Part shown: positions 17,260-25,263 of the stretch, in pieces | Position numbering within the stretch: the first letter of the stretch is position 1 | Layout of the letters: each line of letters opens with the position of its first letter | Assembly: GCA_023457495.1 (NCBI GenBank) | Contig: JAEWLQ010000053.1 | Location: 1 to 58,523 of the forward strand | Length of the DNA stretch: 58,523 bases | Reading direction: 5' to 3' | Source: Pseudomonadota bacterium | GTDB lineage: Bacteria > Pseudomonadota > Gammaproteobacteria > Steroidobacterales > Steroidobacteraceae | Position numbers and translations under genes: made by a program | Notes under the pieces: generated by a model | The model's database searches: none | Seen by the model: only the letters and a program-made list of their open reading frames with translations | What the model was told of the DNA's origin: nothing

Positions 17260-17658
17260 GTGACCGACATCGTGATCTTCGACGGTGTGTGCAACCTTTG
17301 CGCTCGATCTGTGCAGTTCATCTTGCGGCACGAGGCGGAACCAAGATTCATGTTCTCCCCGCTGCAGTCGGCCGCAGGTGCTCGTCTGCTGAGCGATCAC
17401 GGCTTTCCAAGCGCCGACGTTGGAAGCTTCGTGGTGCTAAGTGATGGGAAAGTGTACACACGGTCCTCTGCCGCGCTTCGCATAGCGCGCCACTTCAAGG
17501 GCGCGTGGCAATTTCTTCGCGCCCTTTGGTTAGTACCGCGTCCGCTGCGCGATCTCCTGTACGATTTCGTGGCGAGGAATAGATACCAATGGTTCGGGAA
17601 GGCGGAAACCTGCATGGTACCCACGCCAGAGCTGAGGGCGCGGTTCATATATGAGTAA
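17260..17658 (+). CDS. Cassette 7: DCC-family thiol-disulfide oxidoreductase (DUF393)
   Basis: A 132-residue member of the DCC/DUF393 family, defined by the start motif DIVIFDGVCNLCARSVQF with D8 and the Cys pair C11/C14. The rest (SPLQSAAGARLL, SSAALRIARHF, and ARNRYQWFGKAETC) is canonical, so the protein looks complete. Members are predicted thioredoxin-like oxidoreductases; no substrate is known here. The GTG at 17260 gives the usual family start and lies 5 nt after R'. The frame continues upstream through attC, which cannot be coding. Confidence 0.85.
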   Translation: MTDIVIFDGVCNLCARSVQFILRHEAEPRFMFSPLQSAAGARLLSDHGFPSADVGSFVVLSDGKVYTRSSAALRIARHFKGAWQFLRALWLVPRPLRDLLYDFVARNRYQWFGKAETCMVPTPELRARFIYE

Positions 17659-17664
17659 GCTTCC

Positions 17665-17742
17665 ACCCAACACCTCGTTGGAGCGGACGCGTGTGCGAAA
17701 CTCAAACGTCGGCGGGTGCGCCGCTCCGCTCAAGCGTTAGGC
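17665..17742 (+). repeat. attC site 7 (78 bp)
   Basis: R'' ACCCAAC and R' GTTAGGC, with GAGCGGACGCGTG conserved and a shorter loop than the other sites. L' is CCGCTC followed by CGCTCAAGC. It closes cassette 7. Confidence 0.85.
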
Positions 17743-17749
17743 GCCCCTC

Positions 17750-18109
17750 ATGCTTCCCGATGACACCAAACGTTTTCGCCTCTCAGCAGCCGATATTCAG
17801 CCGCTCGCGGTGGGCTTCGGATCATGCATTGCATCAGACCACATCACGATTGATGGCATGCCGGTTGGCTTTATGTACCGCGAAGCTCCCGACAACGCGC
17901 ATGACAGTGGTTGGCGCTTCCTTTCAGGTAAAGAGTCGCAGGAATACCTCGACAGATCGGAGAACCTGGCGATGTATGACGTGAATACCATCGCCAACTA
18001 TGATCAGACCATCATCGAGCATCTGGAGGCACCGGTGGGAAGTGCGTTCGGACGCAGCGGTTCCGGCCGGTTCACCCCGGAAGATATGCCGATCGATCCG
18101 GATGCCTAA
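17750..18109 (+). CDS. Cassette 8: DUF2185 (immunity-like) protein
   Basis: A 119-residue protein matching the DUF2185 pattern: GSCIASDHITIDGMPVGFMY, then REAPDNAHDSGWRFLSG, MYDVNTIANYD and EAPVGSAFGR. Proteins of this family occur in polymorphic toxin loci as predicted immunity proteins, but also alone. The ATG lies 8 nt after the R' box and the TAA is in the next R'' box, so the cassette is tightly packed. No toxin is linked. It could protect against a contact-dependent toxin from neighbours, which is inference. Confidence 0.8.
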   Translation: MLPDDTKRFRLSAADIQPLAVGFGSCIASDHITIDGMPVGFMYREAPDNAHDSGWRFLSGKESQEYLDRSENLAMYDVNTIANYDQTIIEHLEAPVGSAFGRSGSGRFTPEDMPIDPDA

Positions 18110-18169
18110 CCCTTCGTGCAAGCGGACGCGCGAGGATGAAGCGCCCAACTCATACAGCCGCGCGCGCCC
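18104..18169 (+). repeat. attC site 8, truncated at its right end
   Basis: R'' GCCTAAC, AAGCGGACGCG and GCGCCCAACTCATACAGCCG match the other sites, but the sequence stops inside the GC-rich arm (CGCGCGCCC) and runs straight into an ATG. L', AACTCAATC and the R' box are missing. This marks the array's right edge. Confidence 0.85.
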
Positions 18170-18565
18170 ATGACAGACCAAGAGCTGGCTGACTTGCCAA
18201 AGTACGCGTGGATGGAGAGCCGGATTCCGGCTGGTGACGCGCTCTCGACTTTCGTTCCCGACATTACTTCACCAGAACCGGCAATCGAGGAGATGTGCAC
18301 GCGAGCCGGCCGCAGCCGATGGTTTCCGACTCAGCATGGCCATCGAGTTTTGATTCCCTTTGAGGGCGGCTCATACGATTCGAGTCGATTTACCATCGAG
18401 TCCGGAGCATGGGATCACGAGCATTGCAACGTTTGCGGCGGCCGGATTTCGGCTATGGCTCTTTGCCACGTTACCGAGCCAGAGCAGCCATACGTCTTGC
18501 TTTGCGCCGCTTGCTTTCAGCAGCACGTGGCATCCAAACGCAGGACTCGGTGGAGATTCTGGTGA
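18170..18565 (+). CDS. Zinc-ribbon-like hypothetical protein, possibly frameshifted
   Basis: A 131-residue protein of unknown family. Its C-terminal half has HEHCNVCGGRI and a later CHV plus LCAAC, compatible with a zinc ribbon. It starts exactly at the broken edge of the last attC, so it may be a cassette that lost its boundary. The frame ends in an Arg/Trp-rich tail (KRRTRWRFW). A different frame continues from that point with protein-like sequence, GDDEDAASPCVAVNPDQLVA and LEKTYDEALTDND, and its stop overlaps the next gene's ATG by a few bases. A frameshift near 18545 is therefore plausible, which would extend the protein to about 18665. Confidence 0.55.
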   Translation: MTDQELADLPKYAWMESRIPAGDALSTFVPDITSPEPAIEEMCTRAGRSRWFPTQHGHRVLIPFEGGSYDSSRFTIESGAWDHEHCNVCGGRISAMALCHVTEPEQPYVLLCAACFQQHVASKRRTRWRFW

Positions 18566-18657
18566 TGACGAAGACGCGGCTTCGCCATGCGTTGCGGTGA
18601 ATCCGGACCAGCTCGTGGCTACACTTGAGAAAACCTATGACGAGGCGCTGACTGACA

Positions 18658-18963
18658 ATGACTGACATTACCGTGATGGTTTCTTACCGCTCGCTGCCGA
18701 ACCAGGCGCAGTCGGCATTGAGGGCGATCGAGACGCTGGTCGCCACGGTTCTTGCGGGCGAGCCCGCATGCAAAGGAATCGAGATACTTCAAGACGACGG
18801 CGATCCGACACGTATCATCCTGCTGGAACGGTGGACAAGCCGAGACGAGTTCCTGGGGCCGCACATGCAACAGCCGCACATCCAGTCCTTCATACGCGAG
18901 GCAAGTTCGTTCCTCGGGGGGCCGCCGGAAATCACGTTCTGGCGGTCGATGAGTCCCGCCTGA
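18658..18963 (+). CDS. Antibiotic biosynthesis monooxygenase (ABM/YgiN-like) domain protein
   Basis: A 101-residue single ABM domain: ITVMVSYRSLPNQAQSAL for the first strand and helix, RIILLERWTSRDEFLGPHMQ as the family's ferredoxin-like core, and a closing PPEITFWRS strand. Members are small dimeric quinol monooxygenases or haem-degrading enzymes acting without a bound cofactor. The ATG overlaps the end of the upstream alternative frame, suggesting translational coupling. The HIT gene follows 20 bp later. Confidence 0.75.
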   Translation: MTDITVMVSYRSLPNQAQSALRAIETLVATVLAGEPACKGIEILQDDGDPTRIILLERWTSRDEFLGPHMQQPHIQSFIREASSFLGGPPEITFWRSMSPA

Positions 18964-18983
18964 GCCGGCTCGAGCGTTGCTCG

Positions 18984-19442
18984 ATGAGGCACGCGCCCGC
19001 CGACTACCAGTGTCCGTTCTGCCGATTGGCAGCAACGCTGCACGAACCAACGCCGGACCCGGCCATCATCCTGGTAGAACCGCGGGTTTTTGCCTTCGTG
19101 CCGCTCCATCACTACGCGGGAATCCGCGGCAACTGCCTCATCGCGCCGCTGCTTCATCATGAGAATGTCCTGGACATTCCCGACGAGCTGGGAGAAGAGT
19201 TCTTCCGGGCCACCCGCATGATCGCGAACGCATTGCAGGACGCATTCGGATGCCCGGGCATTTCCACACGACAGCACAATGGACCGGCCGGCAATCAAGA
19301 CGTCTGGCATTTCCATCTTCACGTCTTCCCTCGCTTCCACGATGACGGACTTCATGCGGGAGAGCGCGCGCTCTACCAGACCGATGAGCGGCTGGAAGTT
19401 GCTAAGCGCCTGAGACGCTCGTTGGGAAATATCAGCGCATGA
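18984..19442 (+). CDS. HIT-family nucleotide hydrolase/transferase
   Basis: A 152-residue histidine-triad protein. The catalytic motif is WHFHLHVFPR (H-x-H-x-H), preceded by the family's FVPLHHYAGIRGNCLIAP strand pair. An N-terminal CPFC, with no later Cys/His pair that is obvious, could be a half zinc site. HIT proteins hydrolyse nucleoside phosphoramidates or dinucleotides in the cytosol. The ATG at 18984 gives the normal start (RHAPADYQCPFCRLA); the frame extends upstream only as a shadow of the ABM gene. It overlaps the next gene by 4 bp (ATGA). Confidence 0.88.
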   Translation: MRHAPADYQCPFCRLAATLHEPTPDPAIILVEPRVFAFVPLHHYAGIRGNCLIAPLLHHENVLDIPDELGEEFFRATRMIANALQDAFGCPGISTRQHNGPAGNQDVWHFHLHVFPRFHDDGLHAGERALYQTDERLEVAKRLRRSLGNISA

Positions 19443-20095
19443 GATCACGCGCCTCGAACGAGTGGGCCGCTGCAATGATGTGGGCCTCCCTGTGCGCATT
19501 CGGGCAGGCATTGGCGCAACCGATTCCCGACTCGAGCCATGCCAAGGAACCGCCGGACATTGCTGTCGCCATCCTGGAGAAAGTGACTGGTCAGAAGTCG
19601 CGCCCGTTCTCGACTCGCGACTTTGGCCGCGACAATCTTGCGGGCCCGCATTCGGTCCTGGTTCCTGACGTCAAAGCGGAGGCGCTGCTGTGGAAAGTCC
19701 GAGGCAAGCTACCACCCGGAGTCGTCGCCTTTATTGGAACTGAGCGCAGTCTCGCGGAACCTCCTGTTGAGGGAACCGAGCTGGTGGTAGCGAGCGCCAG
19801 GAGTCAGTTCGATATCTTGCGTATCGCCGCAACCGACGCAGTCAACCACGGCAAACAAACCGAAGATCTGGTGCGCACGCTTCAGCGTTGGGACGAGCGA
19901 TTTGGAGTCGATATCTACGCCGCGCAGACCGACACGATTCAGCTCAAACTCAAGTCCCTACCCGTAGATCTGATGACCTTCGCAAACGAGGTCTACGAAT
20001 TTTGTCCCGACATCGTGGACCAGGGCTCTGGCGATGTGCGGAAGTTGGCTGCCGCGATTGCGGCCACCAAGACAGTGTACTTATGGTGGGACTAG
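19439..20095 (+). CDS. DUF4253 protein
   Basis: A 218-residue protein. The N-terminus has a hydrophobic stretch with an ALAQ-like cleavage site, suggesting export. The C-terminal half is DUF4253-like: VASARSQFDILRIAATDAVN, LQRWDERFGVDIYAA, and the diagnostic end VYEFCPDIVDQGSGDVRKLA with YLWWD. The function of DUF4253 is unknown. It overlaps the HIT gene by 4 bp and the next gene by 13 bp, so the genes are likely co-translated. Confidence 0.75.
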   Translation: MRSRASNEWAAAMMWASLCAFGQALAQPIPDSSHAKEPPDIAVAILEKVTGQKSRPFSTRDFGRDNLAGPHSVLVPDVKAEALLWKVRGKLPPGVVAFIGTERSLAEPPVEGTELVVASARSQFDILRIAATDAVNHGKQTEDLVRTLQRWDERFGVDIYAAQTDTIQLKLKSLPVDLMTFANEVYEFCPDIVDQGSGDVRKLAAAIAATKTVYLWWD

Positions 20096-20565
20096 GGCTG
20101 ACGCAGCCACCACCCGTGGTCCTCGCACATGAGCTCGCTCCTTTGCTCGAGGGACTGACATGGGGCATCGGCGGAAGCGTACTGATGTGGAATCTCGGCC
20201 TGGAACCCGCACCACGAGACCTCGATGTGGTGACCACCCCCGATGACTTCGATGCGATCCGCGAGCGTGTCGCGCGCCGTTTGGGACCGCCCGCCGAAGT
20301 CCCTCATTCAATGTATCAGTCGCGATGTTTCGCCCGATTCGCGGCGGACGGCCCGGCATCGATGGACTTGATGGCCGGCATACAGGTCAAGACTGCGCGA
20401 GGCCTCGTCAGCTGGGCGTTCGATCAAACTACGTTGTCCGTGAAAGACGGCCTGCCCTGGATGCGCCCGGAAGACTGGATAGAGCTTTATGAGCTCTTCG
20501 ATCGCCCGCAACGGGCGATGGCGCTTCGAGATCATCTGCGCGCACGCTCAAACCGATCGGACTGA
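20083..20565 (+). CDS. Nucleotidyltransferase-like protein
   Basis: A 160-residue protein with a GGS pattern and downstream aspartates: GIGGSVLMWNLGLEPAPRDLDVV. This recalls AbiEii/MNT-type nucleotidyltransferases (G-G-x-x-L then R-x-x-D-x-D). Here RDLDVV gives a two-Asp motif. The C-terminal LPWMRPEDWIELYELFDRP fits the helical part of such proteins. Many members are toxins or substrate-modifying enzymes, and no HEPN/AbiEi partner is adjacent. The ATG at 20083 lies within the end of the DUF4253 gene. Confidence 0.65.
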   Translation: MVGLGLTQPPPVVLAHELAPLLEGLTWGIGGSVLMWNLGLEPAPRDLDVVTTPDDFDAIRERVARRLGPPAEVPHSMYQSRCFARFAADGPASMDLMAGIQVKTARGLVSWAFDQTTLSVKDGLPWMRPEDWIELYELFDRPQRAMALRDHLRARSNRSD

Positions 20566-20573
20566 CGACCGCC

Positions 20574-20966
20574 CTACTTCGAATCCGCCGCGGGCTCGAA
20601 CAGTTCGACCAGGTTTCCCGACGGATCCTCGACCAGGATCTGCCTGCCACCCGGCCCGGTCAGATAGTCACTGCGAAAGCGCACGCCCTCCTTCCTGAGA
20701 ATCTCGACGTCGTGTTCGAGAATCCGTGTTCGCACGATGATCCGATTCCAACCGCCCGGTTCCGGGTGGCGACCATCGGGGGTCGGCTGCGAGCCACCGC
20801 CGGGTCCCTTCGGGGGACTCAGTACCAGTTGAAGGTTGTCCCTTTCGAGCAACGCGAAATACTGCCCGGATTGGACCGCGCGGAAACCGAAGTGCGCGGT
20901 GTAGAACGCCACCGCCTCTTCGACGTCGTTGACGATATAGCGAACCATGAGTGAGTTGAGCTCCAA
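20574..20966 (-). CDS. VOC family protein (glyoxalase-like), TTG start
   Basis: A 130-residue VOC domain: VRYIVNDVEEAVAFYTAHFG opens it, and ILVEDPSGNLVELFEPA closes it with the metal-ligand Glu. The start was set at TTG 20966 because AAGGAG sits 7 nt upstream of it. The ATG at 20948 has no comparable site, and the longer frame to 21041 is unlikely. The function (isomerase, dioxygenase or resistance protein) cannot be told. It is convergent with the nucleotidyltransferase gene and divergent from the M23 gene. Confidence 0.82.
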   Translation of the reverse strand: MELNSLMVRYIVNDVEEAVAFYTAHFGFRAVQSGQYFALLERDNLQLVLSPPKGPGGGSQPTPDGRHPEPGGWNRIIVRTRILEHDVEILRKEGVRFRSDYLTGPGGRQILVEDPSGNLVELFEPAADSK

Positions 20967-21105
20967 CTGACTACTCCTTCGTTCATTGAAAGGCTTGCAG
21001 ACTGCGCCCGGGTGGACAGGCGCGCCATCGGCGCGGAGCACGCGAGAGATCGGACAATTCCCCCAACATTCAGCCTATGATCCGCATCACGCAAAGGACT
21101 TGAAC

Positions 21106-21711
21106 ATGGCGTTGCCTCGACTGGGACAATTCGTGCTGCTGGCGTTGGCGTTCTGCGGGCTTGCCAACGCGCAGAAGGCGTCTGATTCGACTCGCCGGGA
21201 TATTGCGCAATTTCTCGCTCACCCGCTGTTCCTGGAATCCTATTCCTGCTCCGAACATGCGGCCGGCGAGCTTCCCTATCTAGGCGACGATCTCGGCCAG
21301 GACTGCATGATCGAATCCTTCGTCAAGAAGGACGGGCGCGCCTTCATGCGTGCGTTCGCCACGGACGGACTGACCAACGAGGACTGGTACGGCTGGAACA
21401 AGGTGGTGTTGTCACCCTGCGACTGCACGGTGACTTCGGTGGAAATCAATCCGGTAACCAACGTTCCCGGGCAAACGGGAAAACCTCCCGCATCCTCCAT
21501 CGAACTACGCACCGCGGACGGAATCTCGCTGGTCATTGCGCACATTCAATCTCCGCTGGTGAAAAAGGGCGCCGAGGTGAAGAGCGGTCAGCCGGTGGCC
21601 CACGTCGGCAACAACGGATATTCACGCGTGCCGCACATCCACATCGGCGCCTGGCGAGAACGCGACGGACTTCAGATCCGCTGGGATCAGAAAAAGATCC
21701 CGATTCTCTGA
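21106..21711 (+). CDS. M23/LytM-like exported protein
   Basis: A 201-residue exported protein, signal peptide ending LANA-Q near residue 22. The second half is a LytM/M23 beta fold: LVIAHIQSPLVKKGAEVKSG, then VAHVGNNGYSRVPHIHIG. The HIHIG Zn motif is clear. The usual first ligand pair H-x3-D is not obvious, and that part of the domain reads DDLGQDCMIESF, so it may be a degenerate member that binds rather than cuts peptidoglycan. Its TGA overlaps the ATG of the next gene. Confidence 0.75.
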   Translation: MALPRLGQFVLLALAFCGLANAQKASDSTRRDIAQFLAHPLFLESYSCSEHAAGELPYLGDDLGQDCMIESFVKKDGRAFMRAFATDGLTNEDWYGWNKVVLSPCDCTVTSVEINPVTNVPGQTGKPPASSIELRTADGISLVIAHIQSPLVKKGAEVKSGQPVAHVGNNGYSRVPHIHIGAWRERDGLQIRWDQKKIPIL

Positions 21712-22127
21712 TGAAGCACCGCGTTTACGTGCCGAGTCTTCGCGATCCGACTACGTTGTTGGAAGTGGACGCGGAACCCATGGGAGACGGCCGATTCAAG
21801 TTGGGCGGCTACGAAACCGCCGAACCTCTCCCATTCAAGCGCGGCGAAATCGTCGAGTGCGAGATCCGCAGACTGCCTAATGGAAAGAGTGGTCTCGTCG
21901 CAATCCAGTCGGTGTCCGCCGATCCCGAGTTCCGGAAGCGGCGCAATGTCTACGCGGCGCTGGGCGCGCTCGTCGGCGCGATTTTCGGGGCCGCACTGGC
22001 ACTGTGGTGGGAAGTCTCTTCGCGCTCGGCAATGATCGGCGCCGGGATCGGAGCGCTGGTGTTCTCGTACTGTTCGGTGCGATGGGGCGACAAGGCGTGG
22101 GAGATGCTGGGCCGGATGTTTGGATGA
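21711..22127 (+). CDS. Small two-helix membrane protein
   Basis: A 138-residue protein of unknown function. A soluble first half (residues 1 to about 70, with KHRVYVPSLRDPTTLLEVD and an OB-like beta pattern) is followed by two hydrophobic helices, YAALGALVGAIFGAALALWW and SAMIGAGIGALVFSYCSV. Its ATG overlaps the stop of the M23-like gene, so the two are co-translated and may act together at the envelope. Confidence 0.65.
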   Translation: MKHRVYVPSLRDPTTLLEVDAEPMGDGRFKLGGYETAEPLPFKRGEIVECEIRRLPNGKSGLVAIQSVSADPEFRKRRNVYAALGALVGAIFGAALALWWEVSSRSAMIGAGIGALVFSYCSVRWGDKAWEMLGRMFG

Positions 22128-22137
22128 CGTCGGGTAG

Positions 22138-22860
22138 ATGACAACAAAAGCAATCTCGCGCAGCCGATTCTTCCTCTACATGGCCTTCGCGTTCCTGGCC
22201 ATCGCGATCATCGGCTTCTCGACTACCTACTTCATGCCGTTGTCGCGCGGTACGTTCAACGCGCCGGCCGTCATTCACGTCCACGGCGTGATGTTGTTCG
22301 GCTGGCTGCTGCTGTTCATCGCGCAGTCGTCCCTGATCCACAACCGCAGCTTCGTCACGCATCGCCAGCTCGGATATTTTGGCGCCGCGCTGTGTGCCGG
22401 CATCGTGATCTCCGGGGTTCTGGTCGGGCTGCATGCGACTCGACGCGATCTGGCGGCCGGCATCGGCGAAGACTTCGTGCTCGGCCAGTTCGTGAACATC
22501 CTGATCGAGATGCTCCTGTTCGGTGCACTGGTCGCGGCGGCCATCGTCATGCGGCGGGATGGAGAAAGTCACAAGCGTCTGCTGCTACTCGCCACGATCT
22601 CCGCGCTGGCGCCGGCCTGGCTGCGGTTTCGCCACCTGCTTCCCGCGGTACCCCACCCGTTCGTGACGTTTTCGCTGCTGGCGGACTCACTGTTGCTGGT
22701 CGCCATCGCACGCGACTACTTCGCGACCCACCGGATTCATCGGGTCTACCTCTGGGCCGGTGGCGCCATGGTGGCGGTTCACACCATCGAGTTGCTCGCG
22801 GCCACCAGCGCGCCCTGGGTTCGATTGTCACGCTGGTTGCTCGGAGCGCCGATCGCGTAA
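22138..22860 (+). CDS. Polytopic membrane protein with conserved histidines
   Basis: A 240-residue protein with about seven hydrophobic helices. Histidines recur near helix ends (APAVIHVHGVMLFGWLLLF, LIHNRSFVTHRQLGYFG, SHKRLLLL, TIELL), a pattern like haem- or quinone-linked membrane proteins of the DUF2306/cytochrome-b561 type. No firm family assignment is possible. It starts 10 bp after the preceding membrane gene on the same strand. Confidence 0.6.
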   Translation: MTTKAISRSRFFLYMAFAFLAIAIIGFSTTYFMPLSRGTFNAPAVIHVHGVMLFGWLLLFIAQSSLIHNRSFVTHRQLGYFGAALCAGIVISGVLVGLHATRRDLAAGIGEDFVLGQFVNILIEMLLFGALVAAAIVMRRDGESHKRLLLLATISALAPAWLRFRHLLPAVPHPFVTFSLLADSLLLVAIARDYFATHRIHRVYLWAGGAMVAVHTIELLAATSAPWVRLSRWLLGAPIA

Positions 22861-22979
22861 GGGCTGATCGGCGCCGACGGAAAGTGCGTTGCGCTCCGGG
22901 TCGCGAACGCATGAGAATCGACCCTCGCCGCGGCTGCTTGGGGAGGGTCGCCGTCCACGTCAACGAAGAGGCCGACCCG

Positions 22980-25031
22980 ATGAGCACAGTCCTGACTCCC
23001 ACCAGCCCCGCCAGCCCAGTGACGCACGTCTCACGCGAATCGCTCGTGCACCAGTTGTACGAAGCCGCCGAGCTCGAGCACAACCTGATGTGCACGTATC
23101 TCTACGCGGCGTTCAGTCTCAAGAGCGGTGTCGAGGAAGGCCTCACTCCCGCGGAGGCCGAGGCGACCGCGCGCTGGCGCCGCGCGATCCTGCACGTGGC
23201 GATCGAGGAGATGGGGCATCTCGCCGCGGTGTGGAACATCACGGCCGCGCTCGGCGGCAGCCCACGTTTCGGCCGATACAACTTTCCGCTGGACACGGGT
23301 GGTTTGCCCGCGAGCGTGGTGGTTCGACTCGAGCCGTTCAGCGAGGCCGTGCTGCAACACTTCATCTTTCTGGAGCGGCCGCACGATTCGAACGAGCCCG
23401 ACGGCGCTGGATTCGTTTCCGAGTTCCAGTTCAAGCGCGGCATCGCGGCGCCGCGTGTCACGCCGATGCCCATCGACTACGACACGGTCGGCGTGTTCTA
23501 TGACTCTTTGTCCGCGAACCTGAAGGCGTTCGTGGAGCGCGTGGGCGAAAGCGTGGCCTTCTGCGGCGACCGCAACCTGCAAATCTCGCGAAAGGAGATG
23601 GATTTCCAGGGTTGCGAGCCGGTGATCTGTCTCAAGACCGCGCTCAAGGCCTTCGACGCCATCGTGAGCCAGGGCGAAGGCGCGGCGCACGAGTGCGCCG
23701 AGTGTCACTACGCGCGCTTCGTCGCCATCCGGGAAGAGCTGAAGTCGCTCAAGGCGGCGAACCCGGCGTTCGAACCCGCCTTCCCTTCGGCGGTGAATCC
23801 GGTACTGCGCCGCCCGGTGCGCGCGGGTCCGCGCGTGTGGATCGAGAACGAGGACGCGGCCGCGGTGGTCGACATCGCGAACTCGGCCTACATGCTGATG
23901 CTGCGGCTCATCTCCCATTCCTATCTACTGCCGCGGCCGCATCCGGCGAAGGCGGTCTGCATCGATTTGGCGCTCGGGCTCATGCGCGCGATGACGCCGC
24001 TCGCGGAAGCCGCGGCGCGCCTGCCCGCGGGGCCTTCGCATCCGAACTGCAACGCGGGAATGTCGTTCACCGCGCTGCGCGACTCCGCGCCGCTGCCGCC
24101 AGGCGTGAGCGCCGACCGCTTCTTCCTCGAGCGGCTGCACGAACTGTCGGCGGGCGCGGCGACGCTCGTTGCGAACCAACGCACGGCCCAGGCATCGCGG
24201 ATCTTCGCGGACCTGACCGCGCGCGCCGAGCGCAGCTTCGCGCAGCTCGAGCGTGACGCGCCGGCCGTCCTGACCGCGGGAGTCGCCGCGGCGCCGGTCG
24301 CGACTCCTGCACTCGCAGCCGTCAGTTCCGCGCCTCCGCCGGCCGGCGCCGCCGTCATCGAGCCCGGCAACGTCGCGCCCACGCCGCGCACCGTCGACGG
24401 CGTCGACTACATCGAAGGTCGCGATCTCACACTCATCTATGAAGGGAAGAAGTGCATCCACTCGCGCTTCTGCGTGACCTGGGGACCGAAGGTCTTCATC
24501 GCCAACGTGAAAGGCCCCTGGATCAATCCCGACGCGATGTCGACCGAGGCGTTGACCGAGATCGCACACGTCTGCGTCTCGGGCGCCATCCGCTACAAGC
24601 GCAAGGACGGCCATCCCGACGAACAGCCGCCGCCGGTGAACCTTATTTCGGTGCGCGAGAACGGGCCGTATGCGATCCGAGCGGACATCCGCCTCGACGG
24701 TGCTCCGGCGGTGAGCCACCGACTGACGCTGTGCCGCTGCGGCGCCTCGAAGAACAAGCCCTTCTGCGACGGCTCGCACAATGACATCAAGTTCTCCGCG
24801 AGCGGCGAGCCGGCGACCGGCAAGGCCGACATGCTGGCCGTGCGCAATGGGGCGTTGGCGATCGATCCGCAGCTGGATGGTCCGCTCAAGGTGCGCGGCA
24901 ACGTGGAGATCATCAGCGGCACGGGCCGGGTGGTCGCGCGGCTTGAGTCGGCGACGTTGTGCCGCTGCGGGGCGAGCAATACCAAGCCGTTCTGCGACGG
25001 ATCTCACGCGAGAATCGGATTTCGTTCGTAG
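22980..25031 (+). CDS. Ferritin-like / Fer4 / double CDGSH fusion protein
   Basis: A 683-residue cytosolic fusion. Residues about 20-240 form a ferritin-like di-iron domain (AAELEHNLMCTYLYAAF and AIEEMGHLAAVWN, as in VioB/iminophenyl-pyruvate synthase-related proteins). An Ala/Pro-rich linker precedes a Fer4_19-type segment near residue 480 (YEGKKCIHSRFCVTW). Two CDGSH iron-sulfur motifs follow, CRCGASKNKPFCDGSH and CRCGASNTKPFCDGSH near residues 585 and 660, each with the C-x-C/C/H ligands of a 2Fe-2S cluster. The role is unknown; iron-sulfur-dependent oxygen chemistry or iron handling is inferred. An in-frame ATG at 22911 is an alternative start. Confidence 0.85.
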   Translation: MSTVLTPTSPASPVTHVSRESLVHQLYEAAELEHNLMCTYLYAAFSLKSGVEEGLTPAEAEATARWRRAILHVAIEEMGHLAAVWNITAALGGSPRFGRYNFPLDTGGLPASVVVRLEPFSEAVLQHFIFLERPHDSNEPDGAGFVSEFQFKRGIAAPRVTPMPIDYDTVGVFYDSLSANLKAFVERVGESVAFCGDRNLQISRKEMDFQGCEPVICLKTALKAFDAIVSQGEGAAHECAECHYARFVAIREELKSLKAANPAFEPAFPSAVNPVLRRPVRAGPRVWIENEDAAAVVDIANSAYMLMLRLISHSYLLPRPHPAKAVCIDLALGLMRAMTPLAEAAARLPAGPSHPNCNAGMSFTALRDSAPLPPGVSADRFFLERLHELSAGAATLVANQRTAQASRIFADLTARAERSFAQLERDAPAVLTAGVAAAPVATPALAAVSSAPPPAGAAVIEPGNVAPTPRTVDGVDYIEGRDLTLIYEGKKCIHSRFCVTWGPKVFIANVKGPWINPDAMSTEALTEIAHVCVSGAIRYKRKDGHPDEQPPPVNLISVRENGPYAIRADIRLDGAPAVSHRLTLCRCGASKNKPFCDGSHNDIKFSASGEPATGKADMLAVRNGALAIDPQLDGPLKVRGNVEIISGTGRVVARLESATLCRCGASNTKPFCDGSHARIGFRS

Positions 25032-25263
25032 AAGCTGGCCCCGTCCTCGCGCGCGCGCTTTCGCTGAAGGTGCCAGGATCGTTTCCCGGGTAGCGGCAGC
25101 TTCCTAATACCTGCATCGCTCGTCGCGGCGATGGCCTACGCGCTGTCGATGCCCTTCTCTGATTGCGCCGCCACCGTGCTCCGCCAACGATTGCGAGCCG
25201 ACGCGCACGGAGTGTCGTGGTTGCGTTTACAGGCTCGTCACAGGTCGCTGGCACTGGCAAACA

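Larger units (their letters stand above)
14108..18169 (+). mobile_element. Integron cassette array without integrase (CALIN-type), about eight attC sites
   Basis: Eight copies of an attC-like element, mostly 78-88 bp, separate short plus-strand genes. Each starts with a GCCTAAC-type R'' box, continues with a conserved GAGCGGACGCG block, a GC-rich arm and AACTCAATC, and ends with a GTTAGGC-type R' box. All lie in the same orientation as the genes, usually with one ORF per interval and stop codons at or inside the R'' box. Sequence at a cassette's end often matches the reverse complement of its own start beyond the 7-bp box, as expected for units that existed as circles. No tyrosine recombinase is encoded in the window and no credible Pc promoter was found. 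Base composition is visibly more AT-rich than the flanks. Confidence 0.9.

Noticed and set aside
14452..18169. CRISPR array
   Set aside because: Repeats are 78-88 bp, imperfect, hairpin-forming and separated by coding genes of 300-700 bp, not 20-40 bp spacers; no cas genes are present.
25032..25263. Possible small gene or RNA between the CDGSH fusion and the exported protein
   Set aside because: Short open frames there have no ribosome site or conserved motif, and no convincing RNA fold was seen.
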